From the NCBI GenBank assembly GCA_900320415.1, contig ONSE01000159.1, positions 1-18,567 of the forward strand: 18,567 bases of DNA, in the 5' to 3' direction. Positions within the stretch are counted from its first letter, which is position 1, and each line of letters begins with the position of its first letter. Positions 7,748-13,773 of the stretch are shown piece by piece. The notes beneath the pieces were generated by a model. That model was not told the DNA's origin. It ran no database searches and saw only the letters and a list, made by a program, of their open reading frames with translations. This DNA comes from an uncultured Eubacteriales bacterium (lineage in GTDB: Bacteria > Bacillota > Clostridia > Oscillospirales > Acutalibacteraceae). Made by a program: the position numbers and the translations under genes.

Positions 7748-7782
7748 AATAGTCGAAACATTATACTCGGGGGAATGTTGTT

Positions 7783-9120
7783 TTGAAAGAAAACAATAAT
7801 AACAGAATCTATATTTTGGCAATCGTTGTGTCACTGATTCTTGGCGTAACCATTGTCGGATCAACCATTGGCATAGTAGCCGTAAAACTCAGAAGCAAGA
7901 ATACTGTGAACCAAGCCATAACTGCAAAAGAGGAGGAAACGTCAGTTGTTTCCAAACAAAATGAAATCACACCAACGGTGGCAGAAACGAAAGCTGTGAA
8001 CTACTCGCCAGACTCTGGCTGTGATTGGGCAAGCCTGTACTATGAGGCGCTCAGTGTGATCGACGGCGCGGACAAAAAGACATGCGCTCTGATAAATCTT
8101 AACGACGACGATATACCCGAGCTATTCATCTCTTCCGACGAGGACATAACGAGGAGCCAACTTTTCAGCATCTCTGAAAACGGCTTGTTCGTCCGCATCC
8201 ACGATATATTTGCCAAAAGCACATTTCTGTACCGCGAACGCACGGGCAGTTGCTGTGCACGCAGCAAATACGACGACCCTGCAGGTCATTTCTTCTACAA
8301 ATTCGACGGCAGGGAGCTGACGATAGTCACACACAAAACCGCAGAGGAAAAGAACAAAACCGCAGAGGAATTCGATTTTGACACTGCGTCACAGCCCAAC
8401 AGCATCAGCGTGAATGCGATGCTGCGCGAGCTTTCTCAGAAGCGCCAAAAGACACAGGATACCGCCGGCGCGTATAATGGCAGCGGCAGCGAGCTGGTAA
8501 GCACTTATCTCAGTATGGAAACCGAAGCAGACATCGGGGGAAACAAAGGAAACGTAGTTTACCGCATCCCGCAGATCAATCTTGGAGGAAGCGACATCGA
8601 TCGAGTGAACCGTGAAATTCTTGATCAATTCGAGGGAATTGCCAACCGTACCAAAGAAACAGGCGAAACGACGGTCACGCTGATTGATTATCAAACGTAT
8701 TGCCGCAACGGTATTCTCAGTCTTATCACCACCGTCAGTACCGCTGCTCCCGACGGGTTCTGCCAAACAGTCTACAATTTTGATATCGCTGGTCAGCGTG
8801 AAATTTCCAATCTGTGCCTGTTGAACAGTTACGGATATTTTGGTTCTTCCGTCGAGGAAGCTTTCAAAACTTACGAGCGTCAAAAATGCGACAAAGAACG
8901 GACAACCGACCATACCGGCAAAACAGACGATTACTTTGATAAGCAATATCAGTATGCCGTAGATTTCTTTTCTCCATTTGGCAATCAGATGTATTTTGAT
9001 GACAGCGGCTCTTTGATTGTATTCTACAAGGAACGCAGTGACACAGGAGTTGCGGAAAAAAACTTACAAGCAAAATTGCAGCTGAATAATCAGCTTAAAG
9101 GATTGGTGACGAGTGAATAA
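7783..9120 (+). CDS. Single-pass membrane protein with extracytoplasmic DUF4163/DUF3298-like (RsiV/PdaC-type) domain
   Basis: This 445-residue protein has a short cytoplasmic N-terminus, one membrane span (about 9-33) and a long outside part. Residues 75-185 contain CALINLNDDDIPELFI, an Asp-rich turn typical of clostridial surface domains that resemble calcium-binding loops. Residues 245-430 look like the DUF4163/DUF3298 pair found in RsiV and PdaC: VVYRIPQINLG, then VNREILDQF, a central SLITTVS strand and YNFDIAGQREISNLCLL. In those proteins the domain binds wall ligands such as lysozyme or acts on peptidoglycan, but function here is not shown. A short tandem duplication (KTAEE twice, 21-base period at 8333-8370) lies in the linker. 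The start is TTG 7783 with GGGGGA upstream; the membrane span begins at once, and the next Met is far inside. The family call is moderate. Confidence 0.7.
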   Translation: MKENNNNRIYILAIVVSLILGVTIVGSTIGIVAVKLRSKNTVNQAITAKEEETSVVSKQNEITPTVAETKAVNYSPDSGCDWASLYYEALSVIDGADKKTCALINLNDDDIPELFISSDEDITRSQLFSISENGLFVRIHDIFAKSTFLYRERTGSCCARSKYDDPAGHFFYKFDGRELTIVTHKTAEEKNKTAEEFDFDTASQPNSISVNAMLRELSQKRQKTQDTAGAYNGSGSELVSTYLSMETEADIGGNKGNVVYRIPQINLGGSDIDRVNREILDQFEGIANRTKETGETTVTLIDYQTYCRNGILSLITTVSTAAPDGFCQTVYNFDIAGQREISNLCLLNSYGYFGSSVEEAFKTYERQKCDKERTTDHTGKTDDYFDKQYQYAVDFFSPFGNQMYFDDSGSLIVFYKERSDTGVAEKNLQAKLQLNNQLKGLVTSE

Positions 9121-9121
9121 T

Positions 9122-10000
9122 ATGATAAAACGGCTGACGCTGTTCTCTGTCTGCGTGATGATTCTGAGCATTTCCCTATTCTCCGCACAAACTCTTGTTG
9201 AAAACGTAGCGTATACCGGTCTGACTGCGGAGGAATGCGGCGTCCTGAGTCTGTCGGTACCAGATCAATACGTTCTGATTGGAAGGGATGTGACCGCAAG
9301 CAGCAATGGCGGTTCAACTGTGGTCGACACAAACTTTGACTGTATCTCATCGCAGTCCAAGACGCCTCTGTCCATTACCCTACTGGACAACACAAAGCTC
9401 ACAGGCGATGATGCAACATCGTATCTCCGCGCATTTGAGCAGTATTTTAGCTTCAATGCAAAAGACGGATTGCAGAATCAGATGCCTCAATCTGGCACCT
9501 CGCAAATATATATCTGTTCGGTTTGCGATATCTCTGCGGAATTTACCGTTTACTATTTCGACAGCGAGGATAATCTCAACGCAGCGCTGGCAGTTGCACA
9601 GACGTCTACCTCCGTTCCTGAGAACACTGCAGGCGGAAATACTGCCACTGAGGCACAGACATCTCACACTGTGAGCGTCACAGAAGAGGCGAATGACTCT
9701 GATGTTGCATCGGTTTCGGTACCATTGCCGATACTCGTTGTGTTCGGCGTGATACTTGCAATTCTGTTCGCAATCTGCGCCATGCTTACTTTCAAGTATT
9801 TTGGAAACACAGAACAGAACAAGGAAGCATCGAAATCGTCCATAGCTCAGAGAATGCCCGCAACTCAGAGAACAACCAAGCTTCAGACAGCGTCCATGGC
9901 TCAGAAAATGCATGGAAAATCTAAAGCACCAATGGCACCGAAAGCATTGGATACTTCAGATGACGCATTTTCTGCCTACGAAGAGGTCTTTGATGAATGA
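9122..10000 (+). CDS. Type I membrane protein with Thr-rich cytoplasmic tail, unknown function
   Basis: This 292-residue protein has a signal peptide (about 4-23), an extracytoplasmic domain to about 160 (with VLSLSVPDQYVLIGRDV), a Ser/Thr-rich linker, a membrane span (about 200-224) and a basic cytoplasmic tail of 68 residues. The tail holds a loose repeat, AQRMPATQRTTKL then AQKMHGKSKAP, with several Thr flanked by Arg or Lys, and ends in an acidic stretch. I do not recognise the family. ATG 9122 is chosen because GAGTG lies 6 bases upstream; GTG 9113 is a possible alternative that would overlap the previous gene by 8 bases. The next gene overlaps its end by 8 bases. In its overall topology (cleaved N-terminus, one late span) it could stand in for a missing T7SS membrane part, which is only a suggestion. 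Confidence 0.7.
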   Translation: MIKRLTLFSVCVMILSISLFSAQTLVENVAYTGLTAEECGVLSLSVPDQYVLIGRDVTASSNGGSTVVDTNFDCISSQSKTPLSITLLDNTKLTGDDATSYLRAFEQYFSFNAKDGLQNQMPQSGTSQIYICSVCDISAEFTVYYFDSEDNLNAALAVAQTSTSVPENTAGGNTATEAQTSHTVSVTEEANDSDVASVSVPLPILVVFGVILAILFAICAMLTFKYFGNTEQNKEASKSSIAQRMPATQRTTKLQTASMAQKMHGKSKAPMAPKALDTSDDAFSAYEEVFDE

Positions 10001-10694
10001 AAAAATGAACATTGACAAAAAGAAGTTTGCCGCTGTAACTGCGGCAGCAGTCAGCATGACGCTTGTCATCCTGCTGATTGTGTGTGGCGTTTTCACGACA
10101 GCAGCAATCATTCGAAATATGAAAACAATTAGGAACTACCAAAGCAGTCTCGAAAAAGCAGTCGTCCTGGAGACCGAGGTCAAGGATTTGTACGGAGAGT
10201 TTTCACACTCAGCGGAAAAACTTACGGAATCGGTACAGCAGCTGAATTTCAGCCAAAGCCTGATAGAGATAGAAAAGCTCAAAGGTATCCTAGACAAACT
10301 TCCTGATAAAATCGAAACTCTCTCCGAAATTAGCGGTGAGGATTATAGCTTTTTGCTTGACTTGCTACCACAGGAGAAGCTAAAATCACAACTGCTGGAA
10401 ATTACCACCGACAATTTTTGGGAGTTGCTGACTTCTGACAATCTCCTCAAAACCCTCGGGGACATCTTTTCGGAAAGTGGAACAGCAGCCATGGAGAGCA
10501 ACATCAAGGAAGCATTGGAACGTCTCTCCGCTTTGAATCTGACAGGAACACTGCGGGATAATATAGAATCAGCCAAGGTCAATGCGATTACAAATGCATT
10601 GCTACTTGCCGCGGAAGTTGTCGTTTCAGCTGTACTTTTGTTCACAGCCATTTTTTTCTTGAAAAAATCTGTACGAAACCCAAATAATATATAG
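9993..10694 (+). CDS. Two-span membrane protein with extracytoplasmic helical domain, unknown function
   Basis: This 233-residue protein has a membrane span near each end (about 13-40 and 199-224). Between them is a 155-residue Leu/Glu/Lys-rich part with heptad-like runs, predicted as long helices or coiled coil, lying outside the cell. The short ends carry Lys clusters (KKK before the first span, KK after the second), fitting both ends inside. No catalytic motif is visible. ATG 9993 is used because AGAGG lies 7 bases upstream and it overlaps the TGA of the preceding gene in the string ATGAATGA; an open extension back to 9912 has no support. The layout resembles sensor or scaffold proteins, and in a loose sense EsaA/YueB-like proteins, which also have spans flanking an outside helical region, but it is far smaller. 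Confidence 0.75.
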   Translation: MNEKMNIDKKKFAAVTAAAVSMTLVILLIVCGVFTTAAIIRNMKTIRNYQSSLEKAVVLETEVKDLYGEFSHSAEKLTESVQQLNFSQSLIEIEKLKGILDKLPDKIETLSEISGEDYSFLLDLLPQEKLKSQLLEITTDNFWELLTSDNLLKTLGDIFSESGTAAMESNIKEALERLSALNLTGTLRDNIESAKVNAITNALLLAAEVVVSAVLLFTAIFFLKKSVRNPNNI

Positions 10695-10770
10695 AACCTC
10701 TAAAAAACCTTAAACGCGAAATTTTACCTTTAACAACAATAATCTCGCAAAAGAAACGGAGCTGATAATC

Positions 10771-11613
10771 ATGAAATGTCCAAAATGCGGTACAATCGCA
10801 ACCGATAACGAAAAGCACTGTCCTTCCTGCGGAAATCTGTTAATCAGCGGTTCTTCCTCCAACAACGCCAAGCTGCCTTCAGGGCTAATGATTGGTATCA
10901 TTGCAATGTCTGTCATATTGATTGGAATACTTGCTTTTTTTGTAACCTTTCTGATTGTCAAAGCGAACTCGACCACAGGCGAGACATTCCCTGACAGTGA
11001 CGTATCCGACTCAACAACCGTTGAGCACAACAGCAGCGAAGCAGAAACAGATGAACAGAAAATCAGCATCCCAAATTTTGTCGGCATGAAATCCGATGAC
11101 GCCTATAGCGTGCTTTCGGAGCAGCAACTGCTTTATCAGACAACATATGATTTCAGCGATTCCGTTCCCGAGGATTACATTATTTCCCAAACCCCTCCGG
11201 CAGGCAACTCGGCTCAGCCAGATGATATCATCATCCTCTGCATCTCCAGAGGCGCAGTGCCCCGGTTAACCGAACCACCGACAGCCCCGCCTGAACCCCC
11301 GACGATTCAGGTGATTACTGAGAAAAGCGCAAACTCCTCTGACTATATACTGCCTTATTCCGACTCGCGGTATCTCACCAAGAGCGATATTACATGGATG
11401 GATAAGGCGACCGTCGAGCTAGCTTTGAACGAAATCTATGCCAGACACGGCAGAATTTTCAAAACAAAGCGCATAGCAGACTATTTCAACTCCAAATCAT
11501 GGTATCACGGAACCGTGGACGGCAGTACTCTAAAGTCAAATGACTTTAATGACTATGAAAAAAAGAACATTCTCCTAATTACTAACTATATGAAGGAAAA
11601 AGGCTATCGTTGA
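10771..11613 (+). CDS. Zinc-ribbon, single-span membrane protein with PASTA and YARHG domains
   Basis: This 280-residue protein has a cytoplasmic zinc ribbon (Cys3, Cys6, Cys17, Cys20), a membrane span (about 38-63), an acidic Ser/Thr linker, one PASTA repeat (about 97-162, with IPNFVGMKSDDAYSVL and EDYIISQTPPAG), a Pro-rich hinge (163-180) and a YARHG domain (about 190-275) containing its name-giving motif in LALNEIYARHGRIF. PASTA binds peptidoglycan; YARHG is an extracellular domain of unknown role. The layout is that of the kinase without the kinase domain and with YARHG in place of the YkuD-like domain, so the two are probably modules of one family. GGAG lies 10 bases before ATG 10771. 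The 76-base gap before it holds no convincing promoter, so it probably belongs to the same transcript. Confidence 0.88.
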   Translation: MKCPKCGTIATDNEKHCPSCGNLLISGSSSNNAKLPSGLMIGIIAMSVILIGILAFFVTFLIVKANSTTGETFPDSDVSDSTTVEHNSSEAETDEQKISIPNFVGMKSDDAYSVLSEQQLLYQTTYDFSDSVPEDYIISQTPPAGNSAQPDDIIILCISRGAVPRLTEPPTAPPEPPTIQVITEKSANSSDYILPYSDSRYLTKSDITWMDKATVELALNEIYARHGRIFKTKRIADYFNSKSWYHGTVDGSTLKSNDFNDYEKKNILLITNYMKEKGYR

Positions 11614-11673
11614 AAAGACTGTCGGTACAACACATCTGGTTAAGCTCGATTGCTGATTAGTTTTGCGTTATAA

Positions 11674-12142
11674 TATTGCGCAGATTTATTTGACCGATTG
11701 GGGATTATTTTCTCTAAAACGTATTTCAATCAGGCTATTGCCAGTATCCTCACATTGAGCATGACAGCGGAAGTATCCGATTGTACGGCAAAAGACAGAT
11801 CACCGGCAGACGTTTATGGTGTAGATGACACAATCTTCTGAAAAGCAGAAAGCAATTACTACCAATACGAATTCTATGCCTTTTCGCATGTTGGTAACAC
11901 CACCGAGGCACTCGCATGCTGTGCGAACGCAAGTTATTTTGACGCGAAGACCCTTTATATCTGCTCACCCGTTTCGCTTTAATTTTTGCATAATAAATAA
12001 AACACATCGACAGAAATTCCCGTCAACCTGGAAAACGGCTGTGCTTTTTGCGGTGACAGGCTGTATATACAGACGGCAAAACTGACACTATTTATTTGAC
12101 AGATGCCTTTGTGTTTGAATTTAATAAAAAAGCAGGACACTA
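11674..12142 (+). pseudogene. Relic of a surface-protein gene
   Basis: The 598-base interval between the plus-strand genes and the T7SS operon has no intact gene, but one frame reads like protein for most of its length. It contains TYFNQAIASILTLSM, ADVYGVDDTIF, then an in-frame TGA (11839), NYYQYEFYAFSHVGNTTEAL, YFDAKTLYICSPVSL, two TAA stops (11980 and 11998), and STEIPVNLENGCAFCGDRLY. Near 12081 a one-base shift, consistent with loss of an A in an A-run, leads into TIYLTDAFVFEFNKKAGH and a TAA at 12140-12142. No start codon with a ribosome site is seen. The fragment LYIQ/LYIC pattern is like the blades of extracellular propeller-like clostridial proteins. It was probably the last gene of the plus-strand operon. 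Confidence 0.55.
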
Positions 12143-12167
12143 ACAAACAGTGGTGCCCTGCTTTTTT
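12126..12167 (-). terminator. Intrinsic terminator between converging operons, best fit for the T7SS operon
   Basis: Arms 12126-12140 (AAAAAAGCAGGACAC) and 12153-12167 pair over 15 positions around a 12-base loop and end in A/T runs on both sides. In the minus-strand RNA all 15 pairs form (one G-U); in the plus-strand RNA the same position is an A-C mismatch. It lies 45 bases beyond the stop of the YukD-like gene and also overlaps the end of the plus-strand relic, so it probably serves both directions but is stronger for the minus strand. Confidence 0.85.
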
Positions 12168-12211
12168 TATAACATCAGATATTAACCCGTACAGAAATAG
12201 ACAAGCATGAA

Positions 12212-12460
12212 TCAAATTAGGAAAAGATGGTCGCCGTTACGGATACGATAATCGTCAAGCGTTTTATCCTGTAACAAAAGCAAATCCAGCTCTTTGTGAC
12301 ACAGAAATTCCTGACCAGACGATACATAACTGTTGTTGGAGAGCTCCTCCACTGCTTTTGCGAGCATAGGAGTCAGTTCCCCGACCGTCATAAAACTTGG
12401 AATCAGCACATCGTAGCTTTCTTCGATTGCAGGTACTGACAAGTTAATATTCTTTTTCAA
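12212..12460 (-). CDS. YukD/EsaB-like ubiquitin-fold protein of the T7SS
   Basis: This 82-residue protein is of ubiquitin size, with the beta-grasp pattern of the YukD family: an opening strand (NINLSVP), YDVLIPSFMTVGELTPML leading into the helix, and the ending LDDYRIRNGDHLFLI. YukD/EsaB proteins are cytoplasmic parts of Firmicutes T7SS; no Gly-Gly tail for conjugation is present, as expected for the family. The start is TTG 12460, since AGGAGGAGG lies 7 bases upstream and no ATG follows in a sensible place. It is the last gene of the EssC operon, 47 bases after the preceding stop, and is followed by the terminator. Confidence 0.88.
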   Translation of the reverse strand: MKKNINLSVPAIEESYDVLIPSFMTVGELTPMLAKAVEELSNNSYVSSGQEFLCHKELDLLLLQDKTLDDYRIRNGDHLFLI

Positions 12461-12507
12461 ACCGGTACCTCCTCCTGATGATTTTCTATGTCTTTTCCGT
12501 TTAACTA

Positions 12508-12807
12508 CTAATATGCGTTATTCAGCAGCATTTGAATCGCATCATCTAAGCTATCAGATATTTCCTGTGTGGTTCGTACCATTTTCTCTATTGTACTTTC
12601 CAAAAGATTTATCCTACTCTGAATACATCCCTTTTGCTTTGCAACAGCATAAAGATGTTCGGAAATCAGCTTGTGATTTATTCCCCCTTTCTGATTATCC
12701 TGGAGCTGCAAACGCTTTAAAATATCAAGAAGATATTCGGATTCTCTGCGTTCCTCTCGCAAGATATCCAGATGTCGTCTGACGAGGCATAAATCGATTG
12801 AATTCAT
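12508..12807 (-). CDS. Small helical protein of the T7SS operon, unknown
   Basis: This 99-residue protein is almost entirely predicted helix, rich in Leu, Glu, Lys and Arg, with one likely turn at about residues 37-45 (DNQKGGINH). That gives a helix-turn-helix hairpin of WXG100 size, but there is no WXG or similar motif. No membrane segment or signal is seen. It starts at ATG 12807, 3 bases after the stop of the upstream WXG100-like gene, and its ribosome site (AGGTG) lies inside the end of that gene, so the two are made together. A partner or chaperone of the WXG100 proteins is a reasonable guess; the sequence itself does not show it. Confidence 0.75.
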   Translation of the reverse strand: MNSIDLCLVRRHLDILREERRESEYLLDILKRLQLQDNQKGGINHKLISEHLYAVAKQKGCIQSRINLLESTIEKMVRTTQEISDSLDDAIQMLLNNAY

Positions 12808-12810
12808 ATT

Positions 12811-13134
12811 TTAAACACCTAAGCTGCCCAGAATGCTGATAGCGTCCTCTAACAATCCTCCAACTGCAGAATCCGTTCCGCCCAGTTTTTCAACCGACTG
12901 CTGATAGAATCTAAGCATATCATTTGTGCGCATCATAGAGTTGTCGACTTGTCTGATCTGCACCGCAAGCGCTTCGCCCGCTTTTCTCGCGTTGGGATCG
13001 TCCCAGAAATTAAACATACTTTCCTTCAGCTCAGCCATTTTCTGTCGATGATCCTTTAACTGTGCAAGATAGTTTTCAAGCTCCGAAATTTTTGCTTGGT
13101 ACTGTGCTTTTGTGTATTTTAATACTACCGGCAT
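12811..13134 (-). CDS. WXG100-like (ESAT-6 superfamily) protein 2
   Basis: This 107-residue protein has two long helices joined by a turn with FNFWDDPNAR; Trp44 sits where the WXG motif is expected, with Asp-Asp in place of x-Gly. WXG100 proteins are four-helix-bundle dimers exported by the EssC ATPase without a cleaved signal. The C-terminal part is Gly/Leu-rich (GGLLEDAISILGSLGV). ATG 13134 is chosen because AAAGGAG lies 8 bases upstream; an open extension to 13188 has no ribosome site and would take in the leader. It follows the first WXG100-like gene after 114 bases, the largest gap in this operon, which holds an inverted repeat. Confidence 0.85.
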   Translation of the reverse strand: MPVVLKYTKAQYQAKISELENYLAQLKDHRQKMAELKESMFNFWDDPNARKAGEALAVQIRQVDNSMMRTNDMLRFYQQSVEKLGGTDSAVGGLLEDAISILGSLGV

Positions 13135-13194
13135 GATATAATCTCCTTTTCTGTTATAAATGAAATCTCTGATAATTCCATTTCTCACTTATGT

Positions 13195-13227
13195 GCGATA
13201 AAAAATCGTTCTAGGTTTCCTTATCGC
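13195..13227 (-). other. Inverted repeat in the gap between the two WXG100-like genes
   Basis: GCGATAA (13195-13201) and TTATCGC (13221-13227) form 7-base arms around 19 bases. No U-run follows in the minus-strand RNA. TATAAT on the minus strand occurs just upstream of it (around 13228-13233) but without a good -35 box. It could be a processing or stability stem that lets the second WXG100 gene be expressed at a different level, or an operator; the sequence does not decide. Confidence 0.35.
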
Positions 13228-13248
13228 TTATTATACTATATTTCTCTG

Positions 13249-13560
13249 TCAGCTTCCGACTTTGTTTCTCACATCATTGACATCACTGACAACCTCGTTA
13301 GTTGAAGCTGACATTTTCTCAATAGACTGCGTGATATTTTTGACCATGCCCGCAAAGCCGTTGCACATTTTGTCCCAAAAGGATCTCATCGTCGAGCAGG
13401 TGGCTGCGATACCCTTCATGATATCGTCATCTTCCTGCGGGGTGGTTGTGGACGCAGTGGAAACCTTTGTCAGCAACTCTTTCACTATGCGGATTTCGTT
13501 TTCAACATCCGCAATCCAAATTCTGGCTCTTGCTTCATCAATGTTAAGATCATAACTCAT
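13249..13560 (-). CDS. WXG100-like (ESAT-6 superfamily) protein 1
   Basis: This 103-residue protein shows the family layout: a first helix (about 5-35), a polar loop, MRSFWDKMCNGF around Trp62 in the turn, then a long second helix rich in Asn/Val/Ser (about 70-100). Gly of WXG is replaced (WDK), as in many Firmicutes members. No signal peptide or membrane span. AAAGGAGAG lies 6-7 bases before ATG 13560. It is encoded between the EssC-side small gene and the second WXG100-like gene, so the two probably form a heterodimer or are separate EssC substrates. The Trp lies further along (62) than in a standard WXG100 (about 40-45), with an inserted Thr/Asp-rich loop at 35-46. Confidence 0.8.
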   Translation of the reverse strand: MSYDLNIDEARARIWIADVENEIRIVKELLTKVSTASTTTPQEDDDIMKGIAATCSTMRSFWDKMCNGFAGMVKNITQSIEKMSASTNEVVSDVNDVRNKVGS

Positions 13561-13573
13561 GGTAATCTCTCCT

Positions 13574-13750
13574 TTAGTTTAAGTAATAGCTTTGGCTTTT
13601 CAACTTTTGTAAAATTTCCAGTTCTTCCTGAACAACCTTTCGGTATTCATCACAGATATCACCCCTGATCGCTTTTTCGATTTCACACTGCTCCTTTTCC
13701 AGAAGTGAAATCAGCTTCTGAAGATGATATCCGTATTCCGTTTCAGATAT
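13574..13750 (-). CDS. Small helical protein of the T7SS operon with no standard start codon
   Basis: A reading frame of 57 codons before TAA (13576-13574) encodes a charged helical peptide, SETEYGYHLQKLISLLEKEQ and then EIEKAIRGDICDEYRKVVQE, ending KSQSYYLN. Its composition is protein-like, and it fills the gap between EssC and the first WXG100-like gene with normal operon spacing. No ATG, GTG or TTG lies in frame after the upstream in-frame TAA (13766-13764) until deep in the gene. The codon before SETE is ATA (13750-13748), standing 8 bases after AGGGGG, where a start should be. The only ATG near that ribosome site is in another frame and yields 15 residues. So it either uses ATA, lost its ATG by one change, or is dead. 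Confidence 0.5.
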   Translation of the reverse strand: MSETEYGYHLQKLISLLEKEQCEIEKAIRGDICDEYRKVVQEELEILQKLKSQSYYLN

Positions 13751-13773
13751 ATGATCATCCCCCTTTTACTCCG

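Noticed and set aside
8333..8370. Two copies of a 17-base repeat with 21-base period
   Set aside because: A small in-frame duplication encoding KTAEE twice in a linker; not a mobile or regulatory repeat.
8389..8946. Minus-strand open frame of 185 codons
   Set aside because: It lies wholly opposite the RsiV/PdaC-like gene, shows no known motif, and would break the plus-strand operon.
9380..9913. Minus-strand open frame of 177 codons
   Set aside because: Cys/Arg-rich nonsense opposite the type I membrane protein gene, without a start context.
11649..11672. TATAAT in the relic region as a promoter
   Set aside because: The only -35 candidate at 17 bases is a poor match, and no intact gene follows.
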